A program made the translations under genes and the position numbers. A stretch of 64,000 nucleotides of DNA from Leptospira sanjuanensis (lineage in GTDB: Bacteria > Spirochaetota > Leptospiria > Leptospirales > Leptospiraceae), in NCBI RefSeq assembly GCF_022267325.1, contig NZ_JAIZBG010000001.1:3183501-3247500 (forward strand). Direction: 5' to 3'. The notes beneath the pieces are model-generated. The model had not been told where the DNA came from. It saw nothing but the letters and a program-made list of their open reading frames with translations, and ran no database searches. Every line of letters starts with the position of its first letter. Within the stretch, counting starts at the first letter, position 1. Positions 33,506 through 53,454 of the stretch are shown here, piece after piece.

Positions 33506-33683
33506 GTGGGAACTCTTACGATCCGAAGGGGACGGCGACCAACGGTGACTTGTGGGAACTCATACAATTTATCGACGACCGCCGAATCCCGTCGAAGCTC
33601 ATACAGTCGTTTGTCGACCCGATTCTTTGTATGAGTTCCCACAAATTGGATGGTATGAATATTTGCATTGTGGTAGTTCCCAC
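33506..33683. repeat. cluster of five evenly spaced 14-bp palindromic motifs
   Basis: Forward copies at 33506-33519, 33552-33565 and (degenerate) 33591-33604; reverse copies at 33629-33642 and 33670-33683. Start-to-start distances are 46, 39, 38 and 41 bp. The 18-mer TTGTGGGAACTCATACAA at 33550-33567 is exactly complementary to 33627-33644, so copies 2 and 4 can form a long hairpin. The interval lies between sufU and the MIP18-like gene and has no gene. Confidence 0.85.
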
Positions 33684-33719
33684 ACTTTTTATCGGGAGAA
33701 AATCCGCACGCAAGCAAAC

Positions 33720-36937
<3,218 letters not shown>

Positions 36938-37739
36938 ATCCTTTTTCTTCCAATTCCAACGCGAGTTCTCTCGTTCCGGTTTTGAGAATTCTTCCTTTTG
37001 CGAATACGTGAACGAAATCGGGTGTGATGTAGTTTAGCATTCTTTGATAGTGCGTGATGAGTAGAATCGATCTATCGGGAGTTTTGTTTCGATTGATTCC
37101 TTCGCTTACGATGCGGAGCGCGTCGATGTCGAGTCCCGAATCCGTTTCGTCCAACACGGACAATTTCGGTTTCAGCAAACTCATCTGGAGAATTTCGTTT
37201 CTCTTTTTTTCCCCGCCGGAAAATCCGTCGTTCACATAACGAGATATAAACGACTCGGGCATGTCGAGAGCCGCCATGGATTCTTTGAGTTCCTTTCTGA
37301 ATTCTTTAACGGGTAGTTCTTTTCCCCGAACGGACTTGACGATGGTCTTTAAAAAGTTTCCGATCGTAACTCCCGGAATGCTCGTCGGATATTGAAAGCA
37401 GAGAAAGATTCCGAGACGGGCGCGTTCGTCGGTCGGGAGATCGAGAATGGATTTCCCTTCGAATAGAATATCTCCCGACAATACTTGGTATTTCGGGTGT
37501 CCCATGATGACGTTGGATAAAGTGCTTTTGCCGGAACCGTTCGGGCCCATGATGGCGTGAACTTCTCCGGGACGAATCGTAAGATTTACACCTTTTACGA
37601 TCTCCTTGATTTCTCCGGAATCTCCGACTTGGATTCCCGCTCGCAGGTCCTGGATTTTTAGAATCTCGGTCACAAACGCACCTTCCCCTATTCTACCAGT
37701 GTTTTTTTTTGTAAGGAGAGATCAATAGTTATCAAACGA

Positions 37740-37759
37740 ATTGTCGGAGGTACGACAAT
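37740..37759. promoter_or_regulatory. inverted repeat upstream of sufC
   Basis: ATTGTCG (37740-37746) and CGACAAT (37753-37759) are exact complements separated by 6 bases, 67 bp before the sufC start. It might bind a regulator of the suf operon, but no Fe-S regulator gene is nearby and the dyad does not match a family I can name. Confidence 0.35.
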
Positions 37760-37883
37760 GAGTCCGTGAAACTTGCGCCCCACCCTTGTTTGGGCGGAGG
37801 GGTGAGGAGGCGGGAAAAATTCCTGCGAAATTTCTATATCACGGATTTCTTAAATTTTCAATCGAAATTCTTTCCCCGTGTTT

Positions 37884-37897
37884 GTGGGAGTTCCCAC
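37884..37897 (-). repeat. single copy of the 14-bp palindromic motif
   Basis: GTGGGAGTTCCCAC, the fully symmetric form, in the gap between the EAL gene and sufC. It is flanked by TTT and AAA, extending the dyad to TTTGTGGGAGTTCCCACAAA. Confidence 0.7.
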
Positions 37898-37935
37898 AAA
37901 GTCTACGGATAGCCGACATAACTCGAAAACGGATC

Positions 37936-39180
<1,245 letters not shown>

Positions 39181-39334
39181 GTTTTTTTAAGAGTTCCTAT
39201 ACTGGAATCCACAAAGCAAGGTCCGGCAAGCAAAATTCCGGACAAAAAGCGCCAAATTAAGGAGAAGAGAAGACCACATTCTTCTTTTTTTTTTGAAACC
39301 TCTGGAAAAACTGACAATCCTAAAGGTATTCTTC

Positions 39335-40297
<963 letters not shown>

Positions 40298-40332
40298 TTC
40301 GCGCTTTGATCGAAGTTCTCGAAACGGTTCGG

Positions 40333-41736
40333 TCAATTCTTCCTTTCCCGTTTTGAAACCTTTCCGTTCGCCGTTCGTTTTTTACGCGTCCGTGTCTGCG
40401 CTTTTAGATTCCGAACTCTGGTAAGAATCGCCTCTCTAAATACGGGATAATCGTTCAAGGCGTTCAGAAAATCACCCTTACTGAGAGTGTACGCCTGAGA
40501 GATTCCCACGGATCGAACCGTAGCCGATCTCCTTTCCTCGGTAATCAAAGCCAACTCTCCGAAAAATTGTCCGCCTCCGGCTTTCGCGATCACTTCGTGA
40601 TCGTTTTCTCCGAGGATTTCAACCGTCCCTTCGCTCAGAATGTACAAGTTATGACCTATATCACCTTTCCTGAATATGATATCGCCGGGGAGAAAAATCT
40701 GATGTTTGAGGGAAAACACGAGCGTCGTAATGAACGAAGGCTCCGCGCCCTTAAGAAACGGAACCTTTTCTAAAAGTTCCCGATGCAGATGAATCTTGAC
40801 CTCCCTTTGCAGGGGAATTGGCAAGTCGCTTAACAATTCCTTTTCGTTTTGACCGAAACCTTTCTCGATAATGTAAATGTAGAACTCGCGGATTTTCATC
40901 CTCAAATCCGAGGGAAGGTTTCTCGCCTTTAAAAAGGAATCCACTTGCGACATTCTTTTGATGCGGGCCGAACGTTCCAAATCCAGATTTCCGAGAATAC
41001 TCGCCACGTTCCCGATGATGGTGGCGTAAACCGCCGCTCCGATCATCATCACCAAAATCGAATAGATCCTCTGTTCGGTCGTTGCGGGAAGCACGTCTCC
41101 GTAACCTACGGTGGCAAGCGTCATCACGGACCAATAAAGAGCTTTGACATACTCGTTCCATCCGGTTTTCATCCTTTCCAATTGGTCCATATAGAGCCAA
41201 CCGACCGCAAACCAATGGGCCACGATCGTGATCCAAAAGCCGAGCAATCCTAAACGAAGAACACCAGGCGACGGCTGGAATGCGAGATTCAGCCTGCGAA
41301 TGATTCCCGGAATCCGAACCACCTTAACGATACGAGTGATCCCGAATAAAAGAAACAAATACGGATGAAAGGTGAGTTCGATACCGATCGCTTTCTGAGC
41401 GACCAATTCGAAAGGGAATGCGGCGATGAAATCGAATACGAACCAGCTTTTTAAATAAGGGAGAATCATCTCTTTTCGGAAAGCAGGCCTGCGTTCCGTC
41501 CGCGCGGATTCGGGAAAGAATAGATTCACGAAAATATCGCCCAAAAACAGCAAGTCGACCAAAATGTATATGCCGCTCAAGGTAAGACCCTTTTCATAAA
41601 AAAGGACTATTCGAAGCGGAGACTCGACGGCAGCGAACAAAATACAAAAGAATATTATAATATCCCAAAATATTCGCGCTTTATTTTCGGCATAAAGAAG
41701 GCTCAACGATCGTATCTCTAAAAGAGCCCCCTTCAA
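40333..41736 (-). CDS. cyclic-nucleotide-gated K+ channel (SthK-like)
   Basis: A 467-residue voltage-gated-like channel subunit. Six membrane segments: S1 about 22-42, S2 53-74, S3 about 98-116, S4 with basic residues in [15 protein letters not shown] (135-149), then S5 and S6 around the pore with selectivity filter T209-VGYGD214, which selects K+. A C-linker (about 250-320) leads to a cyclic nucleotide binding domain (about 330-440) with [16 protein letters not shown], where Arg403 would bind the cyclic phosphate. The layout is that of SthK from Spirochaeta thermophila and of eukaryotic CNG/HCN channels. A decayed second copy lies at 45632-45775. Confidence 0.93.
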   Translation of the reverse strand: MKGALLEIRSLSLLYAENKARIFWDIIIFFCILFAAVESPLRIVLFYEKGLTLSGIYILVDLLFLGDIFVNLFFPESARTERRPAFRKEMILPYLKSWFVFDFIAAFPFELVAQKAIGIELTFHPYLFLLFGITRIVKVVRIPGIIRRLNLAFQPSPGVLRLGLLGFWITIVAHWFAVGWLYMDQLERMKTGWNEYVKALYWSVMTLATVGYGDVLPATTEQRIYSILVMMIGAAVYATIIGNVASILGNLDLERSARIKRMSQVDSFLKARNLPSDLRMKIREFYIYIIEKGFGQNEKELLSDLPIPLQREVKIHLHRELLEKVPFLKGAEPSFITTLVFSLKHQIFLPGDIIFRKGDIGHNLYILSEGTVEILGENDHEVIAKAGGGQFFGELALITEERRSATVRSVGISQAYTLSKGDFLNALNDYPVFREAILTRVRNLKAQTRTRKKRTANGKVSKRERKN

Positions 41737-41906
41737 AGGAAGGCGTATAGTTTAGACGACGATACGATTGCCTGGGTTCCAAAGGAAGCAAACCCTTTTT
41801 TATTCAAAGAAAAGTAGAATCGAAGAAAGGATCCCTTAAGTATTCGATCGCGTTGATTCGGGTTCCGTTCCCGAACTCGGCGAGTCACTCTATACGGATC
41901 CGTTTG

Positions 41907-43619
41907 TCAGACCTTAAATTTTTCCATCAGGCGTTTTACTTTTGTCGATTGTTCGTCGATCTTTTTCGCGCCCTCGTTGATCGCCTGAGAACCGGAAGAA
42001 ATTTGAAGCGCGCCCTGCGAAAGTTTCTGCACCGATTCCCGTATCGAACCGTAAGCGCTTTTATTTTCCAAAGAAGAGGATTCCAAATCCGTAATATTCG
42101 ATGCGACCTCGTGCATTCGTTGAGAACATTGATTGAGGCCGGACTCCTGAACTCTCATGTCGTCCAAAAGACGGAGACTGAACTCCGCAACATTCACGGC
42201 GTTCTCTTGAATGATTTTGAAAAAATCGGAGAACTGATCCATTTCTCCGTTTCCGGAATCGATATTCGTCCGGGTAAACTCGATCAGTTCGGTGATTTCC
42301 CTCGTGTTTTTCATCGTGTGTTCGGCGAGTTGGGAAACCTCTTCCGCGACGACTGAAAAACCTTTTCCGTGTTCTCCGGCTCTTGCAGCTTCGATCGCTG
42401 CGTTGAGGGCAAGCATATTCGTTCTTGTGGAAATTTCTCCGATCTTGACGAGCGCGTCCTTAATCTTTTGTACGGTTCGTTTAACTTCGGCAAAGGACTT
42501 CTGAACCGCGTCGACTTTTTCTCTTCCTTTCAAGGCCGTTTCGGAGGATTCCTTCGCACGTACGGTCAAAGAGTTTAGGGACTCGGTGACGCTCGCCAAA
42601 GACATTAGATTTCTTTGAATTTCGCGTTCGAGGTTACGGAGATGTTCTCCCGAAATCAAAATCGTCTGCGTGTTCTTTTCGACTAAGCGGCTCAGACGAT
42701 CGATATGGTCCGCGACCTTTTGAGAATCGAAGGCCTGCGTTTCGGAGGTTTGCAGAAATTCCTGTGAAACTTTCGCGAATTCCTGACCGGCTCTTTCCGA
42801 ACTTTCGACCGAGTTGCGCGCCTCAACGATGATTTCGCGCAAAGATGTTTCCATTCTTTTTAAGAATTCGAGCAGCTCGCCCATTTCGTCCAAACTATCG
42901 ATATCGATTCGATTGTTCAGATTTCCGTTTTGGATTTCGGACGCAAAGTCGATCGCCCTTTTTAAAGGGAACATCACGGACAGAATGATGGATCTGGAAA
43001 ACCACACACCCGCGATCAGGGAAAGAACGGAAAGAATGCTGATCGTGTATAAGGATAACGTTAGTTGCGCTTCCGCGGTTTCTTCGCTTTTGCGCGATTC
43101 CAAGGCTTCGAACTCGATCAACTCCTTGATAACGCCGCGCATCGATGCGCTCAACGGATGAATTCCCCGCACGTAAAGGATCTGCGCTTCCTGTCTGCGG
43201 TTCTCCATTCCGAGAAGGTGAATCGTATCCGTGTATCGCAGAAGATCGTTCAAACCTTCCTTCAAAGAATTCAACTTTTCAACTTCCGTTTTTTCCAGAT
43301 AATAACCGTTCAAACGAGTTAGGTTCGCTCGAATCTCGTCGATTAGAACCTTTACCTTCTTGTATTCTTCTTCGGATAAGACGGCGTCGATCGTGGAAAC
43401 CTTGGAAGAAAGCGTAAGTTCCGCGAGAATCAGTTTTTCCAAGGTCAGGTTCATCAACTGAAACTTAGGTTGAGAATGGTCGATCATGGATCGAATCGCC
43501 TTTCGATACGTGAACGTATTGTAGACGATCAACGCGGACGAAAGAATGAATACGCCGATGATCGCCCCGAAGCTGAAGCGAAGTCTCGTTTTGATGCTGA
43601 TCCGATTGAGTAGGTTCAC
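41907..43619 (-). CDS. methyl-accepting chemotaxis protein
   Basis: A 570-residue chemoreceptor. First membrane segment about 14-34, a helical periplasmic sensor (four-helix-bundle type, about 35-190), second segment about 192-212, HAMP domain ([18 protein letters not shown]), then the signalling domain whose hairpin tip is [21 protein letters not shown]. The stop of the upstream cytochrome c gene lies only 3 bp before the ATG, so the receptor appears to be made with the redox proteins upstream. That suggests a ligand connected to redox or metal status (inference). Confidence 0.93.
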   Translation of the reverse strand: MNLLNRISIKTRLRFSFGAIIGVFILSSALIVYNTFTYRKAIRSMIDHSQPKFQLMNLTLEKLILAELTLSSKVSTIDAVLSEEEYKKVKVLIDEIRANLTRLNGYYLEKTEVEKLNSLKEGLNDLLRYTDTIHLLGMENRRQEAQILYVRGIHPLSASMRGVIKELIEFEALESRKSEETAEAQLTLSLYTISILSVLSLIAGVWFSRSIILSVMFPLKRAIDFASEIQNGNLNNRIDIDSLDEMGELLEFLKRMETSLREIIVEARNSVESSERAGQEFAKVSQEFLQTSETQAFDSQKVADHIDRLSRLVEKNTQTILISGEHLRNLEREIQRNLMSLASVTESLNSLTVRAKESSETALKGREKVDAVQKSFAEVKRTVQKIKDALVKIGEISTRTNMLALNAAIEAARAGEHGKGFSVVAEEVSQLAEHTMKNTREITELIEFTRTNIDSGNGEMDQFSDFFKIIQENAVNVAEFSLRLLDDMRVQESGLNQCSQRMHEVASNITDLESSSLENKSAYGSIRESVQKLSQGALQISSGSQAINEGAKKIDEQSTKVKRLMEKFKV

Positions 43620-43622
43620 CGA

Positions 43623-43985
43623 TTATTTGTTTTTGGAAAGATAATTGATATACGAGATCACGTCTTTGATCTGTTCTTCGGAAAGTTCGTCCTTCCAAGG
43701 CGGCATAAACGCAGAACGGTTCACGCCTGCTCCGCCTTTTCGGATGATTTCCTCCTTTTGAGAATCGCTGAGCTTCGTGATCGTCAAGTTCGCCGGAGGA
43801 GGAACCTTACCTGTGGCAAGCCTTCCTTTTCCGTCCGCGGATTCGCCGTGACAAAGAACACAGTACGTACGGAACACGATACTTCCTCGGATCACGGACT
43901 TTTCCTTGGGATTCTCCGCATTCACGTCGGCGAACGCAAAAACAAAGAGAAAGAATATCAGAATATTTGAATATATTTTCATCAT
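43623..43985 (-). CDS. periplasmic cytochrome c
   Basis: A 120-residue class I cytochrome c. Signal peptide (about 1-24, MMKIYSNILIFFLFVFAFAD), haem motif CVLCH, and the distal Met in SAFMPPW. The frame is open to 44027, but ATG 43985 overlaps the upstream stop as ATGATG and gives a clean signal peptide. Likely electron carrier for the MauG-type peroxidase upstream. Confidence 0.92.
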   Translation of the reverse strand: MMKIYSNILIFFLFVFAFADVNAENPKEKSVIRGSIVFRTYCVLCHGESADGKGRLATGKVPPPANLTITKLSDSQKEEIIRKGGAGVNRSAFMPPWKDELSEEQIKDVISYINYLSKNK

Positions 43986-44299
43986 TGAACGTCGATCGTC
44001 ATCTTCATATCGGGATGAATCGCGCATTGAACCGTAACTTTTCCGGCCTTTTCGAATTTCACCTTTTGAGTCTGTCCTTTGGCGTACGATCCCAAGTCGA
44101 AGATCTTAACCGGAGAAAGAGAATAAACGTTGTGGTAAAAGGAATCGTAATTCGGAAAACTTACGATATCTCCCATCTTGATCTTGAGGGATTCCACCGT
44201 GAATTTTTTATTCTTTTGCCCCACTTCGTGTTCCGCCGCGGACAAACTTCCCGCGGAAAAAATTAAACCGAACAGAATAACGTTCCATCGAATCGACAT
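43982..44299 (-). CDS. cupredoxin (plastocyanin-like)
   Basis: A 105-residue exported blue-copper protein. Signal peptide ends at about SLSAA. Copper ligands: His in YDSFYHNVY, then Cys, His and Met in VQCAIHPDMK. A small electron carrier in the periplasm. It lies between the peroxidase and cytochrome c genes. 4-bp overlap with the latter. Confidence 0.9.
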   Translation of the reverse strand: MSIRWNVILFGLIFSAGSLSAAEHEVGQKNKKFTVESLKIKMGDIVSFPNYDSFYHNVYSLSPVKIFDLGSYAKGQTQKVKFEKAGKVTVQCAIHPDMKMTIDVQ

Positions 44300-44328
44300 G
44301 TAAAACTCCTATAGTATCTTTTTTAATC

Positions 44329-45378
44329 TTATCTCGGCAACTCGGGAATGGAGACGATCCGTTTCTTCCCGGTCAATGATTTCATAAACGCGACTAAGTC
44401 CGCTTTTTCCTGAAAGTTCAGTTTGAGCGGAGCCATGTTCGGATCGAGATTCGACGTTTCGTCCCCTCCCCGATCGTAGTGCTCCACGACTTCTTCCAAC
44501 GTCGCATAACTTCCGTCGTGCATATAAGGCCCCGTAAAATCGACATCCCGCAACGTGGGAGTTTTAAACGCGCCTTTCATGGATTTAACGGGAACGATCT
44601 TAAATCTTCCGACATCCTTTCGATTCGATTTCAGACCGATGTTATGAAATCCGTTGTCCGTAAAATGCTCCCCTTGATGACAAGACGCGCAGTTCGCCTT
44701 CCCGTTAAAGAGCGCGAAGCCGCTTTGCGCCGATTTAGAGATCGCGTTCGTTTCCCCTTTTTTCCAACGATCAAAGGGAGAATCGGTCGAGATGATCGTT
44801 CTTTCGAAATTCGCGATCGCCTTGGCGATCGTATTCGCACTGATTTCTTCTCCTGGATAGGCTTTTGCAAAAAGATCTTTGTATTTTTGAATATTCTTTA
44901 ATTCTAATATTACTTCGTCCAAATCCTGATTCATTTCGTCGGGAGAAGCGATCGGACCGAGAGCCTGCGCTTCGAGATTGTCGGCACGTCCGTCCCAGAA
45001 CATCTTATTTCCGAAAGCTCCGTTGAGAATGGTCGGAGTGTTCTTTCCTAAAACCTTCATATTATGGCCGACCGCGGTTTTGAGTCCGTCCGACCAGCCG
45101 AGTCCCGGATTGTGACAAGTCGCGCAGCTGATCCAGTTGGAGCCGGAAAGAATCGGATCAAAAAACAATGTTTTCCCGAGAAGAATCCGATCGGGCGTCG
45201 GCTGATTGTCCGGTGGGAAAGGATATGCTGCGGTATCCACAGGATTTGCGGTCGTTTCACCGGATTTATCCGTCGCCTTAGAAGTTTCCGTCTTTGTATT
45301 CTGTTCCTTTTCGGATGTACAATGTGTGAAAGTAAAAAGACTGAAAATAAGAATTGGAACAAACAGAATGCAAGACAA
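44329..45378 (-). CDS. dihaem cytochrome c peroxidase (MauG/CcpA family), lipoprotein
   Basis: A 349-residue dihaem enzyme. The N-terminus has a hydrophobic stretch ending in FTHC, a lipobox, followed by a Thr/Asp/Lys linker. Two haem sites CATCHN and CASCHQGEHFTDNGFHN give the two c-type haems; the family reduces H2O2 or oxidises protein side chains. Two or three His/Met later in the protein (YMHDGSYATL, LEEVVEHYDRGG) complete the family pattern. It heads a four-gene unit with cupredoxin, cytochrome c and chemoreceptor. Confidence 0.92.
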   Translation of the reverse strand: MSCILFVPILIFSLFTFTHCTSEKEQNTKTETSKATDKSGETTANPVDTAAYPFPPDNQPTPDRILLGKTLFFDPILSGSNWISCATCHNPGLGWSDGLKTAVGHNMKVLGKNTPTILNGAFGNKMFWDGRADNLEAQALGPIASPDEMNQDLDEVILELKNIQKYKDLFAKAYPGEEISANTIAKAIANFERTIISTDSPFDRWKKGETNAISKSAQSGFALFNGKANCASCHQGEHFTDNGFHNIGLKSNRKDVGRFKIVPVKSMKGAFKTPTLRDVDFTGPYMHDGSYATLEEVVEHYDRGGDETSNLDPNMAPLKLNFQEKADLVAFMKSLTGKKRIVSIPELPR

Positions 45379-45631
45379 GACATACCTCGAAAGGACATTT
45401 GTTCGAGAAACGTCCTAAATTTTCGTTGTCTTTATCATACAAGAAATGTTGGAACTCCTTCCACTTGGTTTATAATTTGAAATATTCTCAGTTATAACTG
45501 CAGGGGAATTCGCAAATTCTAATGTTTTGAATGAAATATTATCCTTTTCTACTATTCAACGAATCAATTTTCGAGTCAAATACACTCGAATAAGGGATAA
45601 AATTCGCGGTTATCCGCGAAATCTGTATTCT
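45379..45631. other. non-coding interval upstream of the peroxidase operon
   Basis: AT-rich DNA carrying the upstream region of the peroxidase gene. It has one poor copy of the 14-bp motif (45448-45461) and two small dyads: TTCGAGT/ACTCGAA at about 45571-45592 and TTCGCGG/CCGCGAA at 45603-45620. No gene seen. Confidence 0.5.
45448..45461 (+). repeat. degenerate copy of the 14-bp palindromic motif
   Basis: GTTGGAACTCCTTC, matching the first ten positions of the motif with one change, followed by CAC. Confidence 0.45.
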
Positions 45632-45775
45632 TTAAATATAATATAGGAGTTCACGGAAGAATTCTTCATAAATCGGAAAGGAATCGAGCTGCGATATGCG
45701 TTTTAGCCGGGACGCGCGGACTAAATCCAAATTTCCTAATATACTCGCGACGTTCCGATCGAGACTTATTTTATA
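45632..45775 (-). pseudogene. remnant of a second CNG-type K+ channel gene
   Basis: Read on the minus strand from 45775, the frame gives [20 protein letters not shown] then ISQLDSF and, after a gap of about six residues, FFRELLYYI and a stop (45632-45634). The intact channel at 40333-41736 has [27 protein letters not shown] and [10 protein letters not shown] in the same order (residues about 241-290, end of S6 and C-linker). The nucleotide match to the intact gene is roughly 70 percent by eye. No start, no pore and no binding domain remain; it is bounded by the purQ stop. Confidence 0.8.
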
Positions 45776-46431
45776 TCAAGCGCCGAGGATAAGATCCAGA
45801 ACGACCTTGCCGTCCACTTCTCCGGTGATCGAATTCATGGCGCGCTCCGGGTGAGGCATCATACCGGCGACCTTGAAATTCTTAGAAGTGATTCCCGCGA
45901 TCGCGTCGAGAGAACCGTTCGGATTCTCTCCGGAATAACGAAACAGAATTCTCCCCTCGTCGTCCAATTGTTTGAGAACATCGGATGTCGCATAATAACA
46001 ACCGTCCGCGTGGGCGATCGGAATTCTCAATTCTTTCGAAGCGTCCAAGGAAGTCGTGATCGGATTGTTGGCCGAACCTTTTTTTAAGGTCACGGTTTTG
46101 CAGATGTATTTCAGAGTTTTGTTTCTTGTAAGAGCGCCCGGGAGGAATTCCGCCTCGGTTAATATTTGAAATCCGTTGCAGATCCCGAACAGCTTTCCGC
46201 CCTTGTCCACGTGTTCCTTTACCGATTTCATCACGGGAGAAAAACCGGCCATCGCGCCGGAGCGGAGATAATCTCCGTAAGAAAATCCTCCGGGAAGAAT
46301 CACGAGTTCGTATTTCTTATCGAGCTGATCCCTATGCCAAACGCGATCGACTTCGGCGTCGTATTGATCTCGCAAAACGCGGTAGATGTCCGCGTCGCAG
46401 TTGGAACCGGGAAACGTGATGACCGCAACTT

Positions 46432-46435
<4 letters not shown>
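45776..46435 (-). CDS. purQ: FGAM synthase subunit PurQ (glutaminase)
   Basis: A 219-residue class I glutamine amidotransferase of purine synthesis. Catalytic Cys in [13 protein letters not shown], His and Glu in MMPHPERAM. The start [18 protein letters not shown] and [13 protein letters not shown] are PurQ-specific. It supplies ammonia to PurL. The small-subunit PurS is directly upstream, showing the three-protein form of FGAM synthase; purL is not in the window. Confidence 0.96.
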
Positions 46436-47518
<1,083 letters not shown>

Positions 47519-47522
<4 letters not shown>

Positions 47523-48652
47523 AATTTCAATACCATCATAGCGATATCGTCATCATTCGTTCCGCGGTCCGAATGCGCAAGAATGGATTGCATCATCGAT
47601 GCGAGAATGTCCCCGCCTTTGGAAACTCCGTCCTGAAAAATTCTCTTCAGCTTTTCTTCGCCGAGAATGTTCATGGTTTTGTCCGCGATCTCCGTGGCGC
47701 CGTCCGTGTATAAAAGAAGATACGAACCTTTTTCCAATTGAACGGTTTTGAATTCTTCGCTTACGTTGATTTCGATCGGAATGATAAGAGGCCCCATCCC
47801 CGGAAGAGTCGTAACGGCCCCGTCCTTAAAAAGCATCGGAGAGGGATGACCTCCGTTCGAATATTCGAAGTGAAGATCCTTGTGAAGAATTCCGTAAAAG
47901 AACGTGATCGAAAATTCCTCGGGAAGAATTTTTTCGAGATTGTGACGCAGCGTCCGCACTTTTTCCTGCAACGTCTGATCGGGAGAAAGACTGGAAACCT
48001 GCATCTTCAGCATCGCCGCGAGCAAGGCCGCAGAAGGACCATGACCGGAACAATCCGCGATGAAGATATGAAGACATTCGTTTTCAATCCAAGCGTCCGT
48101 ATAATCTCCGCCGATCTGCATCAAAGGTTGGAAGATCGTGCTTAAACTTACTCCGCTCCATTCCAATTCCTTTTCGGGAAGAAGTTCCTGTTGAACCTTC
48201 CGCGCCATGATCAGTTCCTTTTCGTAGTTCCGCTTTTGTTCTAAGACTTCGTCCTGAAGAATTTTAATCCGAATAAAAGCGCGGATCTTTGCGATCAATT
48301 CCCTCGGCTGAAACGGTTTGTGGATGAAGTCGTCTCCTCCGTGAGAGATCGCTTCGTCGAATCCGAGTTCACGGTTGATCGCGGTGATAAAAAGTATGGG
48401 AAGAAGTTTGAATCGTTCGATTTCCCTGAGTTCCTTGCAGAACGAAAAACCGTCCTGCCCCGGCATACTCACGTCCAACAAAAGAATATCGACCCGGTTG
48501 GTCAAAAGCACGTTACGCGCCTCGGCCGCCGATTCCGCGGTGAAGATCTGAAACCCCAAAGGTTTGAGAGTATGTACGATCAGCTTTAAATTGATCTCGG
48601 AATCGTCTACCGCGAGAACCGTATAAAGACTGTAATTCGTAGCCGTGGACAA
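47519..48652 (-). CDS. response regulator with PP2C (RsbU/SpoIIE-like) phosphatase
   Basis: A 377-residue two-domain protein. Residues about 10-130 are a receiver with acidic pocket AVDDSE, phospho-acceptor Asp in [10 protein letters not shown] and Lys in IHKPFQ. After a coiled linker ([28 protein letters not shown]) follows a PP2C phosphatase with metal Asp in [26 protein letters not shown] and [10 protein letters not shown]. Such proteins often dephosphorylate anti-sigma antagonists. It is lodged between ccmC (7-bp gap) and purC (4-bp overlap), an unexpected place. Confidence 0.93.
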
Positions 48653-48659
48653 GAACGGA

Positions 48660-49352
48660 TTACTCTTCCCTTTCCGGCAGGCTTTCCCTAAGATCCTCGA
48701 TCTTAGCCAAACGATAAGCGAAGCGGATCAATACCAAAAACAAAATATGATACGCAAGAACCCCGAGCCAGAAACTCATGCGAATATCCGAGTCCATTCC
48801 TCCCTTGCCGAGAACCGATTCGGGATGATTTCCCGGATTGTCGATCCAACGGATCGCCCCCCAAGTGATGACCGCGTTCACCGCGCATAAAATGCTCAAG
48901 AACGCCGAAAAAAGTTTTTTCTTGGTCGCGTCGGTGATCAATATTCGAAAAACGAAATATGCGATCAAACTGATAAACAAAACGGTGAAGGACTGAAGTC
49001 TTGCGTCGGTTTTATCCCAAGCGACTCCCCACGCGCTGAACGCCCAGATTCTTCCGGAAAAGATGACTCCGATCGCGAACAAAAGCGCGACTTGATTTGC
49101 GGCAAGCGAAAGAAGATCCCATTTGGATTCTTTGCGGATGAGATAAACGACCGCGAACGCGAGAGAAAAAACGGGACCGTAAAGCGCGACCCACGCGACC
49201 GGAACGTGAAAGTAGAAAATTCTGTGAGCGGTTCCTTGTTGTAAAATCACGTTCGGATAATTGAGGGAAAACAAAACGGCGGTCGGAAAACCGATCAAAA
49301 AGAATGCGGATAAAACCCAGTCCCAAATCGGATGAGCGATTCGAATTTTCAT
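48660..49352 (-). CDS. ccmC: haem exporter subunit CcmC
   Basis: A 230-residue, six-span membrane protein. The frame extends to 49907, but ATG 49352 starts the family's usual [12 protein letters not shown]. The tryptophan-rich haem loop [14 protein letters not shown] matches the CcmC WWD region, though with some Trp replaced, and histidines in YFHVPVAW and HPESV flank it. CcmC loads haem onto CcmE for cytochrome c maturation, which the cytochromes in this window need. Confidence 0.88.
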   Translation of the reverse strand: MKIRIAHPIWDWVLSAFFLIGFPTAVLFSLNYPNVILQQGTAHRIFYFHVPVAWVALYGPVFSLAFAVVYLIRKESKWDLLSLAANQVALLFAIGVIFSGRIWAFSAWGVAWDKTDARLQSFTVLFISLIAYFVFRILITDATKKKLFSAFLSILCAVNAVITWGAIRWIDNPGNHPESVLGKGGMDSDIRMSFWLGVLAYHILFLVLIRFAYRLAKIEDLRESLPEREE

Positions 49353-49399
49353 ACGAAATAGAGTATTCGCGGGAATGTCGGTGGAATCAAGAAGATTCT

Positions 49400-50834
<1,435 letters not shown>

Positions 50835-50847
50835 ACCGATTCCTCTT

Positions 50848-51951
<1,104 letters not shown>

Positions 51952-52004
51952 AAAAGGTTTGCTTTTTTCAATTTTCTTCCGTTATCTTGAACCTTGGAGG
52001 AATC

Positions 52005-52638
<634 letters not shown>

Positions 52639-52644
52639 TCAAGA

Positions 52645-53439
52645 TCAAACGCGGAGGGAGCTCAGATCGGTCGCACGGATGAGTTCCCCCGTAAAAGCGC
52701 TTTTGTAGTTCGAAAAAACTTCCTTCGTTTTTCCAAAATCCAACAGTTTCCCTTTTTCTAATATTCCGATTTGATCGCAGAATTTTTTGGCAGTTCTCAA
52801 GCTGTGTGTGATGAGAAGAATGGTGATTTTCCGTTCCTGCGCGATTTTTTTTAGAAAGATCAAAACTTCGTTCAACAAAATCGGATCGAGCGCGCCCAAG
52901 GCTTCGTCCAAAAAAAGGATCTTCGGTTCCGCAAGAAGCGCGCGTAAGATCGCAGCGCGCTGGAGTTCTCCTCCGGAAAACGAAAGGACGTTACGGTTTA
53001 GATCTTTGTTCGCGAGCTGAAACGATTCGAGAAGATCGGCAAACGATTCCTCCCCTCTTTTTGCGATCTCTCCTCCGAGAACGCGAAGCGGTTCTTTAAG
53101 CGCTTTTTCCAAGGACCATGTCGGATTAAAACTCGCGGAAGGATCTTGAAACACGGGTTGTAATCGATGGATCGGAATTTCTTTCCGTTCTTTTCCGAAA
53201 AAGAAAATCGATCCGCTTTGTTCGAAATCTTTCGAAGTCGGAATTCCCAAAATCATTCGAAAGAGGGAAGTTTTGCCCGAACCCGATCTCCCTAAAATTC
53301 CGAGAATACTTCCGGGTTCCACTGAAAAGGAAACGGAATCCAAGATCGTTCTTGAACCGAATTGCAGATTCAATCTTCGAACTTCGACGGCTTTACTTGG
53401 ATCGGGCATTTTCCCAGACTTGCGGAGTTTGGCTTTCAA
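52645..53439 (-). CDS. ABC transporter ATPase, peptide/nickel (DppF-like) type
   Basis: A 264-residue ATPase: Walker [11 protein letters not shown]-loop [19 protein letters not shown] characteristic of oligopeptide/nickel importers, signature [17 protein letters not shown], Walker [14 protein letters not shown]-loop THS. In Walker B the Glu is present. No permease or binding protein is adjacent, so its partners are elsewhere. A start at the internal Met (53409) is possible. It follows the CsgG-like gene by 15 bp on the same strand. Confidence 0.88.
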   Translation of the reverse strand: MKAKLRKSGKMPDPSKAVEVRRLNLQFGSRTILDSVSFSVEPGSILGILGRSGSGKTSLFRMILGIPTSKDFEQSGSIFFFGKERKEIPIHRLQPVFQDPSASFNPTWSLEKALKEPLRVLGGEIAKRGEESFADLLESFQLANKDLNRNVLSFSGGELQRAAILRALLAEPKILFLDEALGALDPILLNEVLIFLKKIAQERKITILLITHSLRTAKKFCDQIGILEKGKLLDFGKTKEVFSNYKSAFTGELIRATDLSSLRV

Positions 53440-53454
53440 GACAAGAATTTTGAA

